Source: Bidens hawaiensis
Lineage: Eukaryota > Streptophyta > Magnoliopsida > Asterales > Asteraceae
Length of the DNA: 64,000 nucleotides
NCBI GenBank assembly: GCA_021521415.1
Contig: JAIQDT010007612.1
Location: 1 to 64,000, forward strand
Reading direction: 5' to 3'
In this document: one piece after another, positions 33,650 through 45,187 of the stretch
Layout: every line of letters starts with the position of its first letter
How positions within the stretch are numbered: position 1 is the stretch's first letter
The notes under the pieces: generated by a model
The model's input: only the letters and a program-made list of their open reading frames with translations
What the model was told of the DNA's origin: nothing
Database searches by the model: none
Position numbers and translations under genes: made by a program

Positions 33650-34920
33650 AATCTCACTGATCATCTTCAGTCTTCCACCTATTTCCATTTTGGGTTTATA
33701 GAACCTTTTCCATCGATTGTTGCCGAGTTCTTTTTTCGAACCTTGGTGGCTGTTGTGTGGCAGTGGTCTACTGAACGGACACTGTCTCCGTGGTGGTCGC
33801 ACCCCGATTGTTGCTGGGTTCCTTTTTTAAACCCGAGGTAGCGATTGTGTGGTGGTGGTCTGCAGAGGTGACGGTTGTCTATGTTGTGGTAATCACTACG
33901 ATTAACCCCGATTGTTGCCGAGTTCCTTTTCTAATTATATTTAGTTCTTTTGTATTTCGTCTTTAAACATAAATTTAGTTCATATTTATGTGTGTTATAT
34001 GATTTTCATTCATCATAGACAGAACAATTTTCATGACTTCCGCACTTGCTGAAATATTTACAGAGAACGCATTGCGTCAGTTGTAGACACTTACGCCGAT
34101 CATGGTTTGTGCTATAAAGGATGTACCGGAAGAAACTACAACTACACGTGTACCGTTCGCTTGCATGTCACCCTTTGGATTTTTGCAGGCTACAATCTTA
34201 CCTTTCCTTACAATAACAGACCACCTTAATTATGTTTAATAATTCTTTTGTCTCATTTATAAAGTTTTGCAATATACACATGTTGTAGTTAAACTTCTTT
34301 TCTAACATACGTTTTCCATTTACCTAAACAGGTTCATGGGTTCATCCGTCGTAGTGTTCGTAACGAAACGAGTAACCGACGTAACTTAAGGCAAACGCAA
34401 CTACATATGCCTATTGCACTAAGGTTTATATTTTCTGCAAATATGTATGAGAAGATCACAACTTCTCAGAACAGACCTTGGTCGTGCCGAATAAAAATCT
34501 AGTTGTTTATATAATTAAAGGGGGTAGGGGTAAAAGATTTGATGTTAAAAAAGAGTTTTTGTTCAAGAACTTAGAGTACACTAGAAATTGGTTGATTTGG
34601 GAGCAGAATTCAAGCAACAGAACTTGATTCAACTAAAGATTAGTACTTGGAAGAAGATAGAAATTGGTTGATTTGGGAACAGAATTCAAGCAACAGAACT
34701 TGATTCAACTAAAGATTAGTACTTGGATGAAGAAGAAGAAGACACTCGTGAAGAAAAGAAATGTGAAAATTTCCGGAATATTCATTAATCATACTTACAA
34801 CAATTTCCTAGATTTTTTTTTAAAAATTATGGTTTCATGGGGCCAGAAAAGCCCGATATATAGCCCGCTACCGCAGCTAATTTTCGGCCCTTGGTTTCTT
34901 CCGTTCGAAACCGATTAAAT
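33650..34920. repeat. Non-coding DNA with two local tandem duplications
   Basis: A unit of roughly 115 bp with GATTGTTGCCGAGTTC repeats about three times (33710-33930, the last truncated). A 76-bp unit (AGAAATTGGTTGATTTGGGA...) is duplicated head to tail at 34583-34734. No gene recognised. Confidence 0.6.
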
Positions 34921-36840
34921 CGGATATCAAATCAAAACCAAAACCAAAACCAAATAACCGAATCGGTTTTCGTTTCCACAAATCAGTAATTTGGTTGACC
35001 TAATAACCCATTCTTTAGTTTGAGTTTATCTCAGCCCATCCAAATATCCAAATGCATCACCTGGCCCACCGACTATTTATCTCAGCCCATTGACCCATTC
35101 TTTATAACTAGGACCGTTTAAACCCCTAGCCGCTTGAACTCTCTCGGAAAGTGATCGTTTGTTTTTTCGCTCGATTATAAAACAAGTAGTTTTGCTCGAT
35201 TTGGTTTGTAAACGAGCCAAGCAACGAGCAAATGCCTGCATGGTTCGGTTCGACTCAAATATTTTTAATTTTATTTATATATAATTATATATGAATTAAT
35301 ATATAAATATATAGACAGTACACAGAAAATATAAGTATTTAATTTTTTAAACCCTTTTAAATTTTGTCTAAAGCGTCAATTTTATAGTTTTATTAGTTCG
35401 ATTCAAGTTTTCATAATATTAAAAGTTTAGTTACATGTTCACTATGGGTATGCTTGACATGAATATTTTAGGAGCTTATAGCTTCAAGCTTTTAAGAAAA
35501 AGCTCATACTCAATTAAAAACTTTGTTTGGTTCAAGGAGTTTGAAGCTTTTAGTTAAGAAAAAAAACTTAAAGCTTCTACCAATAGCGTTTAGAAAGAGA
35601 TACAAGTTTTCAGTATTTTAATTTACTTAAATAACTTTCCAAAATAAATACATTTACTATTATTGTTTTTAGTTATGCCCATTTTAGTAATTTTATACAT
35701 TTTATTAAAAGCTCTAGCTATTTTGCCAAACATTTAAATATATATAAAAAGCTACAGCTACCAGCTTTCAACTATAGCTACTAACTTCAAGCCACTAGCT
35801 TCCAGCTACAGCTAGAAGCAAGCTAGTTTTGCCAAACATACCCTATATCTCGCTTTCAAAATTCTTTCTCATAAAAATTTGCAAGCTATTATAAGTTTGT
35901 CTAAAAATTACTAATTTGTTTACAAAATATGTTATTTACAACCTTCAAACTTGTTTCTTATTGAAAATTTTTTAGTGAAAAGAAATCAATAATGATCGAA
36001 AATTGTTCGATGTTCGATCGACAAAATGCCCAAGTCGATTTTGGCTCGGTTCAAATCAAATCTCAGCCGTTTGTTCAGTTGTAAACGAGCCAAGCAACGA
36101 GCAAATCTTCGCTTGATTTGAATCGACTCGTGAACAAACCCTATTTATAACTACAATCAAGCCCTATATATATATATATAATACACTAAACAAGGGCAAA
36201 TTAAGACACCAATTTTTAAGTAATTTACAACACTTAAAGTATGAAGTACATGTGTAATTAAGGGTAAACTTGTCTTTTAAACACAATTCACTCAACTTAC
36301 AAGTTTGCCCCTCATATTTAACCATATCATGTTTTTAGTTTTAACTTTAAACCAACTTCTCACCCACGATTTTTAAACGACAATAAGTTTTTCATACGTC
36401 AATATTTTTGTAAAAATATTGCACCATAAAATCGAGTATTTTATTCTCTTTAATTTGTATATAATATTATTATAATTTTTTCAGTTGAAAAAATTAATAT
36501 GTTACGTAGGGGTGTTCAATGCCGGTTTTGATTGTTTTTAACGAAAACTAAACCATTAAAAATTGAAACCAAACTGTTATTAACGGTCTGGTTCTGGTTT
36601 GGTTTAAGAGTTTAAGCTTTGATAATAAAATTTGCTTAAAATGATTATTAATATAACCGTATCATCAATTCCAACTAAGTCAAAATATGATACTTGAAAG
36701 GATAAAGGAAGTAAAAAAAACGACCGAAAGTAAACAACCCAGCCGGGAAACCAAACCGATGACCAATTTAAATGGTTTCAAGGTTTTAAATCGAACCATG
36801 AACACTCATAATTGTTACGTGATTAATAGATTCCGCGTTC
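34921..36840. other. AT-rich intergenic DNA with repeat remnants
   Basis: Contains a PIF/Harbinger-like MITE (35446-35843) and two direct copies of a motif around AACGAGCCAAGCAACGAGCA (about 35210 and about 36085), apparently parts of one older element interrupted by newer DNA. No gene. Confidence 0.5.
35446..35843. mobile_element. PIF/Harbinger (Tourist-like) MITE, 398 bp
   Basis: Terminal inverted repeats GGGTATGCTTGACA and, inverted, GGGTATGTTTGGCA. It is flanked by TAT on both sides. GGGTNTGTTTGG-type ends with a 3-bp duplication are typical of this superfamily. Confidence 0.75.
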
Positions 36841-36845
36841 AAAGA

Positions 36846-36874
36846 CCCGCTGCATCGCGCGGGCACTCGTCTAG
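36846..36874 (+). mobile_element. Helitron 3' terminus
   Basis: Hairpin CCCGC-loop-GCGGG followed after seven bases by CTAG, then T. This is the canonical Helitron 3' end (hairpin plus CTRR, insertion at A|T). The 5' end and internal content were not identified. Confidence 0.7.
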
Positions 36875-36899
36875 TATATATATATATATCGATCTTCTC

Positions 36900-37272
36900 C
36901 TATAGTCCTATATATTTTGAACTGAGCAGCTCCTATTTTCACTAATTTTGTTCGACAACCCTCTATTTGTTGTTGGGCTGTTCACAAAAGTGATTTGAAG
37001 GGGCACACATTTTGTTTATTTTCATTCCACTTCCTAAAAATTTTAGTGAGAGTGTTTGTAAATTATAGAACATGGTTAATTGATAACTAGTTAAGAGTTG
37101 TGAGTGGTGGAGAAAAAAAAATTGTGATATTTTGGTAAATTTGGGAAAAGTTTGTTTGCATTTATTTATTTTTTAATATTTGTTGAAATTGTTGTGAGTA
37201 AAGGTGTGTGAAACTATAAGGATAAATGTATAAAAAAATATTATTTAATTAAGGGATTTTTACATATTTTCC
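36900..37272. mobile_element. Truncated relative of the MITE at 37280
   Basis: Several stretches (GTAAATTATAGA, TTTTTTAATATTTGTTGA, AATATTATTTAATT) match the neighbouring MITE in the same order. Termini are not preserved. Confidence 0.5.
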
Positions 37273-37279
37273 CTTATTA

Positions 37280-37589
37280 GAGCATTCTCATCCCATTCCC
37301 CATAATTATGTGAGAGAAGTTTGCAAATTATAGAGTGAGGTTGTGAGTGATTATAAGTGTCAATTATAAGGTGAAAAGAGAAATGTAATGTTTTTTTTTT
37401 GTAAATTTGGAGAAACATTGTTTGCCCATTTTTATTTTTTAATATTTGTTAGATTGGTTGTGAGTAGAAGAGAGAGAAAACTATAATGATAAAGGTATAA
37501 AAATATTATTTAATTGAACAATAGAAAGAAATATATTGTTTTATGGTGTAATTATGGAGATAGTGATGTGAAATGAGTTGAGAATGCTC
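37280..37589. mobile_element. Tourist-like MITE, 310 bp
   Basis: Ends GAGCATTCTCA and TGAGAATGCTC are perfect inverted repeats, flanked by TTA (37277-37279 and 37590-37592). The 3-bp TTA duplication fits PIF/Harbinger. Confidence 0.8.
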
Positions 37590-37708
37590 TTAAACCTCTT
37601 AATTACACATTACCCCAATTGATAAACTTTAATTACATATCTCCTATTCTAATGCCAAATTACCTCTCTAACCTTTCTAATTTGCAACACTTTCTTATCA
37701 ACTGCTGA

Positions 37709-37887
37709 GGGGGTGTTTGGGATTCCTTATTTTGCCTCCTTATAACTTTTCATTAACTTAATAAATTACAATAGTGTAACTTATGAAACGTTTTCTCTCA
37801 TAGTATAAGCAATCCCAAACACCTTATTACTTTTAAAAAAGTTTATAAGTTATAAGTTGGTGGAAATAAGCAATCCCAAACACCTCC
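37709..37887. mobile_element. PIF/Harbinger-like MITE, 179 bp
   Basis: Inverted ends GGGGGTGTTTGGGATT and GGAGGTGTTTGGGATT, flanked by TGA on both sides (37706-37708 and 37888-37890). Confidence 0.75.
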
Positions 37888-38365
37888 TGAAAAACCAAAC
37901 GTCAGACCCTGAACTTGAGAACGACACAAACGCAAACAAGAACGGCGATTCCGGCAACCACTTTGCCCTTTGATTTCGACATCCCGTCAGGCAAACGAGA
38001 TGACAATGTGATTCTGACAACCTATTTGTTGTTCGATTAATCGCAAACGGCAATTACGACAACCTCTTTGCTGCTCGATTCTGATGATTTTTGAGGCTTT
38101 GAATTTTTGTATGCTGAGTTCTTTTTTGGGTTTCTACACAGTAATTTATTGGTTTTGATTTTGATAGTTGATTTTGATGCATGTTCTGTGTGCATAGTAA
38201 TTTATTGGTTTATAAAATATGTTAACCTATTCAAATGGAGCAGTACTATTAGGCATTATCATCATCGCAATTTGGCTGGGAAAATGTTTAGGGTTTGCTA
38301 ATTTGCAACTGGACAAATTATGACTAATTTGTAACAGGGTGAAAGAATTTTACAATTAAAGTGTA

Positions 38366-38560
38366 GGGATGAGCAAAATTGTACTGGGTATCGTAGGTAA
38401 CAATTGGGACTGACTTTTTGAGGTTTGGAGAGCGGCATGGTAACCGTACCAGTATTTTCATGATTTTTTTGCTTCTGGTACTGGTACCGTACCGAGTATT
38501 TTTTAAACCGGTAACCATATTTGAGGATTTTTGTTATCGGTATTAATCATGAATAACAAC
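38366..38560 (+). mobile_element. hAT-like fragment rich in GGTACCG
   Basis: It starts TAGGGATGAGCA, like the Ac/Ds-type ends in this window, followed by clustered GTACCG/CGGTAC motifs. No right terminus was found. Confidence 0.5.
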
Positions 38561-38575
38561 CATTGAATAATAACA

Positions 38576-38611
<36 letters not shown>

Positions 38612-38615
<4 letters not shown>

Positions 38616-39277
38616 GTGGGATTTAGAGAGAACTTCTCTTAAAGAGAGAGTTAGAGAACTAGTAAAGAATTATTTTTAACTATTTAAAAAAATTATTTTG
38701 TGATTTTTTTTTCTTTCCTCATTTTAATAAGATGATATTTATACTAAAAAAAAAACCTTGTCGGTGTAGTACTGTAGTGCATATGTGCACTAATGCCTAT
38801 TGCATATATATAATAGTGTTTTATTGCATATAATACAACATAATTGCATCATCCAATACACACTATTGAATATATGCAAATACGACACTAATAATTGTAT
38901 GCAAAACACATTATCGCATATATGTAATACAACACTAATGCACATATGCAATATATCGATTTTTTTTTAATTTTTGTATACAATATAACATTATTGCAAA
39001 TAAACAATACAAACAACTATATATGTTATTCAACACTATTTCAAATATCAAAATGCACACTATTGCACATATGCATTATAAAAAAAGTCGATATATTGCA
39101 TATATGCATTACTCGTTAATTTTTTTTATTTTTTATTTTTTTTTGTGATGAAGAATAACAACATATAAGAAGTATGAAAGAAAAAAAGTTTTAATTTTTT
39201 TTAATTAAATTAAAAATATTTTATTATTAGTTCTCTAGTTCTCTCCATAAAATGAAGTTCTCTAATGATCCTCTCCC
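38612..39277. mobile_element. Inverted-repeat element, first of two adjacent copies
   Basis: It lies between (TA)n runs. It begins AGGGGTGGGATTTAGAGAGA and ends with the rough complement (AGTTCTCTAATGATCCTCTC). The inside is AT-rich with many TGCATATATGCA-like words and is not coding. Confidence 0.6.
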
Positions 39278-39299
39278 TATATATATATATATATATATA

Positions 39300-39916
39300 G
39301 TGGTGAGATCTAGAGAGAACTCCTCTTAACGAGAGAACTAGTAAAGAATTATTAACTATTTAAAAAAAATATTTTTTGATTTTTTTCTTTTCTCCTAATA
39401 AGATGGTATTGTTACTAAAAAGAACCTTAAATCTTGTCGGTGTAGTGCATATGTGCACTAATGCCTATTGCATACATACAATAGTGTTTTATTAATGTAT
39501 ATAATACAATACAATTGCATTATACAATATACACTATTGAATATATGCAAATATAACACTAATAATTGTATGCAATTCACACTATCGCATATATGTAATA
39601 CAACAATAATGCACGTATGCACTATATCGATTTTTTTTGTTTTTGTATATAACATAGCACTATTGCACATATAAAAATACACACTAGTGCGCACATATGC
39701 ATTAAGAAAAAGTCGATCTATTGCATATATGCATTACAACGAGTTTTTTTTTGTTTTTTTTAATTTTTATATTTTTTTGTGGTAAAGAATAACAACATAT
39801 AAGAAGGATGAAAGGAAAAAAAATTAAAAATATTTTTTTAATTAAATTAAAAATACTTTATTATTAGTTATCTAGTTCTCTCTCTAAAGAGGAGTTATCT
39901 CTTGATCATTTCCCTA
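39300..39916. mobile_element. Inverted-repeat element, second copy
   Basis: Same orientation and the same order of motifs as the copy at 38612-39277, separated from it only by a (TA)n run. It begins GTGGTGAGATCTAGAGAGAA and ends TTATCTCTTGATCATTTCCC. Confidence 0.6.
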
Positions 39917-40560
39917 ATATAGGTGTTTTATAGAGGAAGAAATATGTAAAATTGTTTTAAGTAAAAAAGGGTAAAATAATCATTTATTAAGTAAATTTTA
40001 ATGAAATGGGGGAAATATGTAGTAATATATATGGTTCATGGAGGAGAAATATGTAATTGATCTTTTAGGCGTGGGAAAATATGTAATAAAGGAATTTAAG
40101 AAGGGGAAATATGTAAATGCTCATTTAATTAAATATAAAGATAAATATAGTGTTTTTAGTGTAATTATAAAGATGTGGATGATAAACGGGCTATGAATGC
40201 TCAAGCTACCCCCAATTTTACCCATTTATTTAAAGTCATTTAGTTATTATCTTCATTTATTAGTAACCATTTACATCTCTTAACATTGCAAATCATAATT
40301 TTAAAATTGAATGGTATTTTCTAAATTCAAGATATATTACATCAATCTTAATATATAAAACACGACTACTTTTTCTATTAGGCCATACAACTGGGCGAAC
40401 TTTTGGGGTGAATTTCGACAATTTGGGGCGCGGACACCACCCCTAGGCGAATTGTGTGTGTAGGTAGGGGGGGGGGGTTTCTCGCCTGTGTTTTCTGCGT
40501 GTTGTGTGTGTGTGTATAATTATTTTATATATATGTGTGTGAGATATATGTATATATATA
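39917..40560. other. Non-coding AT-rich DNA and simple repeats
   Basis: No gene. A partial copy of the 37280 MITE family can be read around 40140-40200 (TTTTTAGTGTAATTATAAAG). A G-run and (TG)n/(TA)n repeats lie at about 40470-40560. Confidence 0.5.
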
Positions 40561-41930
40561 GGGGATGGTTCAAGAGAGAAATGATATTATTGCGAGAAAT
40601 GCGAGAAATGAATATGAGCCACTAGTTTTATTTTGAGTTTTAAAAGTTTAAAGATAAATTAAGAAAGTATAAATGCATCTCTTTCTTCAATTAATATATC
40701 TATTCAATTAATATAACTAATCAAATTACTATAATTGAAAAATATTAACAATTCATTTATTTTTATAATTTATTTTTTGTCTCTTGAATTTTTATCCTAC
40801 ACAAGTATAATATATTCATACGTTAAAATTTCTTTCTATCCAAATTTCTTCCAACTCAATATATTAGTTACATTGTGATAAACATTACAAAAAACTATTT
40901 TACATGTGTTTGCATTAAATATAAAAAAAATACAACCTACATAAAAACATATAGCCTACACTTGTTCTAAGAATAAGAAAACAAATAATCTACACACAAA
41001 AATCATCATCAATAAAATACACACACACACGAAAACATATAACCTACACACAACAATTTTATCCTACACAAATACAATTTATTCATACATTAAAATTTCA
41101 TTCTATTTAAAACCAATTTCTTCCAACTCAACTTATCAATATCCATCAACACTTAGTTACATTGTAATGAATAATATAAAAAACTATCTTACACATGTTT
41201 GTATTAAATGTGAAATATACAACCTACACAAAAACATATAACCCACACTTGTTCTAAGAATAAGAAAGCATATAACCTACACATAAAAAACATATAACCT
41301 ACACACGTGTAGGATATGTGTATATTTGTGTAGTTTATATAATTGTTGATGTCGAATTAAATATGTAAGTTGTATGTCTTTTTGTATGTTGTACATTTTT
41401 ATTGCTCAAAACAAGTGTATGTTATATAAGTTTGTGTAGGTTGTATATTTATTGTTTATATTTAATGGACACATTTGTATGACATTTTTTTATTATATAT
41501 GATAATAGTAATTCTAGATATATCAATTGAAAAAAAAATATTATGTTTCAATATTTATTGTTAAAAATTACGCGTTGATATATGCTAACAAATTGAGTGA
41601 AAATAAATTGTGTTTTTAATATAAAGAACTAGTATTATATGAATAAATTAAATTGTATTTTTGTTAGATAAAATGAAGAGGGTGTAAATAAATTATAAAA
41701 CTAAATTAGTGGTTTTATCTTTTTAATTATTATAGTTAAATTAGGTAGATATATTAATTAGAGAAAGATTTATTATGGTTATAGTAGTTGTATTAATTAG
41801 AGAGAGTGTGTGCATTTATTGTTGCATTTACATCTTTTTATTTATCTTTAATCTTTTAAAGCCTAAATTAAAACTAGTGGCTCATATTCATTTCTTGCAG
41901 TAATTTCATTTCTCTCTTGAACTTAAACAC
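40561..41930. mobile_element. Long-inverted-repeat element, about 1.37 kb
   Basis: About 85-90 bp at each end are inverted copies: TTCAAGAGAGAAATGA, GAGAAATGAATATGAGCCAC and TAGTTTTA near 40570-40630, with their complements near 41860-41922. Inside, blocks with AACCTACACA and CATATAACC recur in both orientations. No transposase frame was seen, so it is non-autonomous. Confidence 0.75.
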
Positions 41931-41951
41931 ACACACACACATATATATATA

Positions 41952-41976
41952 CTAGTAGGTGCCCGCGCGATGTGGC
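41952..41976 (-). mobile_element. Helitron 3' terminus on the minus strand
   Basis: Read on the minus strand, a GC-rich imperfect hairpin with GCGCGGGC is followed by ACCTACTAG and then T. This fits a Helitron 3' end and resembles the one at 36874. Confidence 0.6.
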
Positions 41977-43615
41977 GGCAACAACAGTTTAAAACATGGA
42001 ACTCATTTTCCGTTAATCTTCTAATCATGATTCATATCATGGTATATTGTATAATACTTATGTTATGTATAATACTTGTGTTTGTCTTCTTATTCAAAAC
42101 ACCCATAGTGTGGGCTATCTATGCTTTAAAGTCATGAATCCATTTACACTTGCTTGTCAACAATCTTTATAGCTCATACTTTACGTGCACATCTGCTTAT
42201 CTTTACAACAATTAAAATCCATTGTTTGGATGTTTGTTTGACTTTTAAAAGTCAAAAGTGATCAAATGGTAATGAATTGAATTTTAACAGATCAACTTTT
42301 TAAAGTTAAAGATGAATGAGTTTTATTGCATTTTGACACATAAGTGCGGGTCATTTCTAGTTAGTTATAAATCCTCTTGTGAAATTTGTGTATTGAAAAC
42401 AAGCATTCTCCGTGTATAAGTTACCTTTACTTTCGTATAGTTAATAGTTAGATATTTAATTTACAAGTGATTAACTTTGTATATAGAAGTTTCAATCCTA
42501 TGTATGTGTTTTCAGTTTTCACCTGAGTTGTAGAATCAACTCAAATAACTTGAAACGTATACAACATAAAGTAGTCGTAGCATTGACATTATAGAAACCC
42601 ATACCTGGATTAGCAACATATATTAACAGCCCATGGAGATCTATCAAGCTATTAGTTTCTGCCTGACCATCTAAAATATCCCAGCAGATCATACAAAACA
42701 CCAATTATGATTGAAAATTGTTCGTTTAGGTTTATAGCGAATGATAATAAACAAACACAAGCACATGAATAAAAAAATTTGTTCATTGATTAATTGATAT
42801 TTTTTAAATATACAACTGTAAGCTCAATTATTTAAAACAATACCCAAACATCTCTTCATGTTCTCTTGACTATGGCAACAATCCCCGTCTACACAACGCA
42901 TATTAGCCAGATTGTAAATGTCTAATCATATTTATAAAATTGACCGGTAACTTTTAAGATTTTTAAAGTTTGGTCAAACAACACAGGTCAACCCAACCCA
43001 ACCTAATTTACTGTAAAGGTTGCTCACTTAACCCTATTACCAAGTCGGCCCATTTTTACCACTGACCAACTTGAAAAGTTAAGTACTTTTAGTACCATTT
43101 TGAAATCCACTATATTTATTGTAGTTTTTGCAAGTTTATATTATGTATTAGCCAATATCAAATGTTCCACTTACAAGCTCAAAGTCATCGAGATTCTCAA
43201 TTGAAGTCAAATAAAATAAGTCAAACTTGTATGCTTTTGTTTAGGGGTTGTAAAAAAAAATTCTTTTGTTTCAACTTGCTCCTATTTCACAAACTAACAG
43301 AAGCAGAAACTGAAATAAAAGATGCTTCTCTACAAATTAGGTTTATCAATCAAAATGAAAGATTTCAGTTCCATTGTTTAACCAAATATAACACAAAACA
43401 TACCATCTTAAGTTGGTTTCGGGTGTAGTGAACTCAGATATATACACATAAAGCCGCCCCTCCTTCATAAACATGTTATATGCCACTGCAATTGTTGCAA
43501 GTGTGTGATGAACAACCTAAAATAAATAAATTTTTATATTAAAAATAGACATACATTTGGGTACACTTTGAGTTTAGAATTTTTTGGTACATATTATAGA
43601 TTTGTACTTGGTAGC
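41977..43615. other. AT-rich intergenic DNA
   Basis: No gene or clear element. A further possible Helitron end (GTGCGGGTCATTTCTAG, 42344-42360) lacks a good hairpin. Confidence 0.5.
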
Positions 43616-44613
43616 TGAAGAAACGTGGATCGGCTCACTGGTAGACGATCAACTTTCCTCGGGTATGAGTATGCTATTTCACCGATGGTTCTCCGGAGTA
43701 TGAGTTCTTCCACCTACAAAACGAGCAGCACCGTGAATTTACCCCTCAGAAAGGGACAGGGGGGGTCCTCTTTGGGGTAACCCTCCGGTGTGAGAATAAG
43801 AGATTGTAGGAGAAGATAATAATAATCTGAGAGTGAGTAAGGAATTGGAATGTATTTTCTTGCTTACCTCCCCTTGTGGAGGTGGTGTGGTATTTATAGT
43901 GTTAGGGTTTCCAATGATTGGGCTCAGATCCCATTAGGGCCTTTTTGGCCTCCTCCTATTGCTTTGCGCCACGTGTCCTTAGGACACCTGGTGCTTTTTC
44001 ATTGATTATTCTCTGACCCAGGCATTTTACCTGACCCATGTGCAATCACGTGGTAGCACATGGGTTTTGCTGAGTTGTCCACCTTTCATTGGCAGCTGTT
44101 AACATCAGCATATTCTTATTCCTTAAAGGATACCTTCTGGAAGGTTGTCTGACGAGCACAATCAAGGTTGTCCTTATCCTGATTTGGATAAGGACGAGGT
44201 TGATTATGCGCACGTGTGATATGCGCCTATCCTGAGGATGCGCGAAGTCTTCTCTTTATTCTCACGCGCAGATGTTTCATGAGCAGATGTGATATGCGCA
44301 AGCATATGTAATGTGCGCCACGCGCAGATGTGATATGCGTGAGCATATATGATGCGTGAGCATGCGATATGCGCCACGCGCAGATGCGCCACGCGCAGAT
44401 GTGATATGCGTGAGCATATATGGTGCGCGAGCATGTGATACGCGTGAGCATATGTGATGCGTGAGCATATGTGATGCGTGAGCATATGTGATATGCGCCG
44501 TGCGCATAGGTTTTGGCTTTGTGCCTTCATGATATCTTGATTTCAAGCCTCTTGTCTATATCTTGTGGGTTGACCCGCCCCGCTCGATGTTAAGGCGGGT
44601 ACATACCTCTTCA
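43616..44613 (-). repeat. 3' LTR of element B (998 bp)
   Basis: TGAAGA...TCTTCA. TATA box on the minus strand (complement at 43891-43898). A minisatellite with GCGTGAGCATATGTGAT units lies at about 44270-44500. It is nearly identical to the 5' LTR. Confidence 0.95.
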
Positions 44614-44624
44614 AGCCCCCCCAG
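44614..44624 (-). other. Polypurine tract of element B
   Basis: The + strand C-run between AG and AG, i.e. a minus-strand G-run adjacent to the LTR start. Same sequence as in element A. Confidence 0.8.
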
Positions 44625-44849
44625 TCTAATGTGTGTCTTGTCTCGCGCGAGCGAGGTAAGATAGATATTAGACTTAATAGTTCTCTTTTAATAGGGTTTT
44701 GTCTTTTCCTTTTTTATTTCTCATCGTTGCGCGAAATTCCATCCTTGTGGTTGAAATGAATCGTCCATGTACGCGGTTGGTTGGTGCTGACATGCGTCAG
44801 AGATGGAGACGTGTCAGACTTTTCGTGTGCTCGAGGTGCTACAGTTGCC

Positions 44850-45071
44850 TTTCATGTCCCCTCACACAGTGTCAGGAACACGTGTCGCGCTCGTGTTGGC
44901 CTGCACCTGCGAGTGGGGGCGCGTGAACTCTGATCAGTACATGTTTCGTTCCCTTTCATGTCCCCTCACACAGTCAGGAACACGTGTCGCGCTCGCGTTG
45001 GCCTGCACCTGCGAGTGGGGGCGCGTGAACTCTGATCAGTACCTGTTTCTCTCTCTCCTGGGCCTATAAAA
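44850..45071 (+). promoter_or_regulatory. Promoter of the antisense gene in B
   Basis: Two direct repeats (from about 44850 and about 44954, period about 104 bp) each include AACACGTGTCGCGCTCG with a CACGTG core. TATAAAA follows at 45065-45071, 117 bp before the ATG. The layout is as in element A. Confidence 0.65.
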
Positions 45072-45187
45072 GCAAGCCTTTTGAGTTATTATTCTTCATC
45101 TTCATTGTTATTTCAAAGCTTTCCTTTCCTTCCATTTTTATTCCGATTTCCGTTCTTGAAGTAACCTCTGTTTGATTTCACAGTTGT

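Noticed and set aside
39458..39694. Frames of 68 and 78 codons on both strands
   Set aside because: They are inside an AT-rich inverted-repeat element full of TGCATA words and are low-complexity.
42344..42360. Third Helitron end
   Set aside because: CTAG|T is present but the preceding sequence does not form a convincing hairpin.
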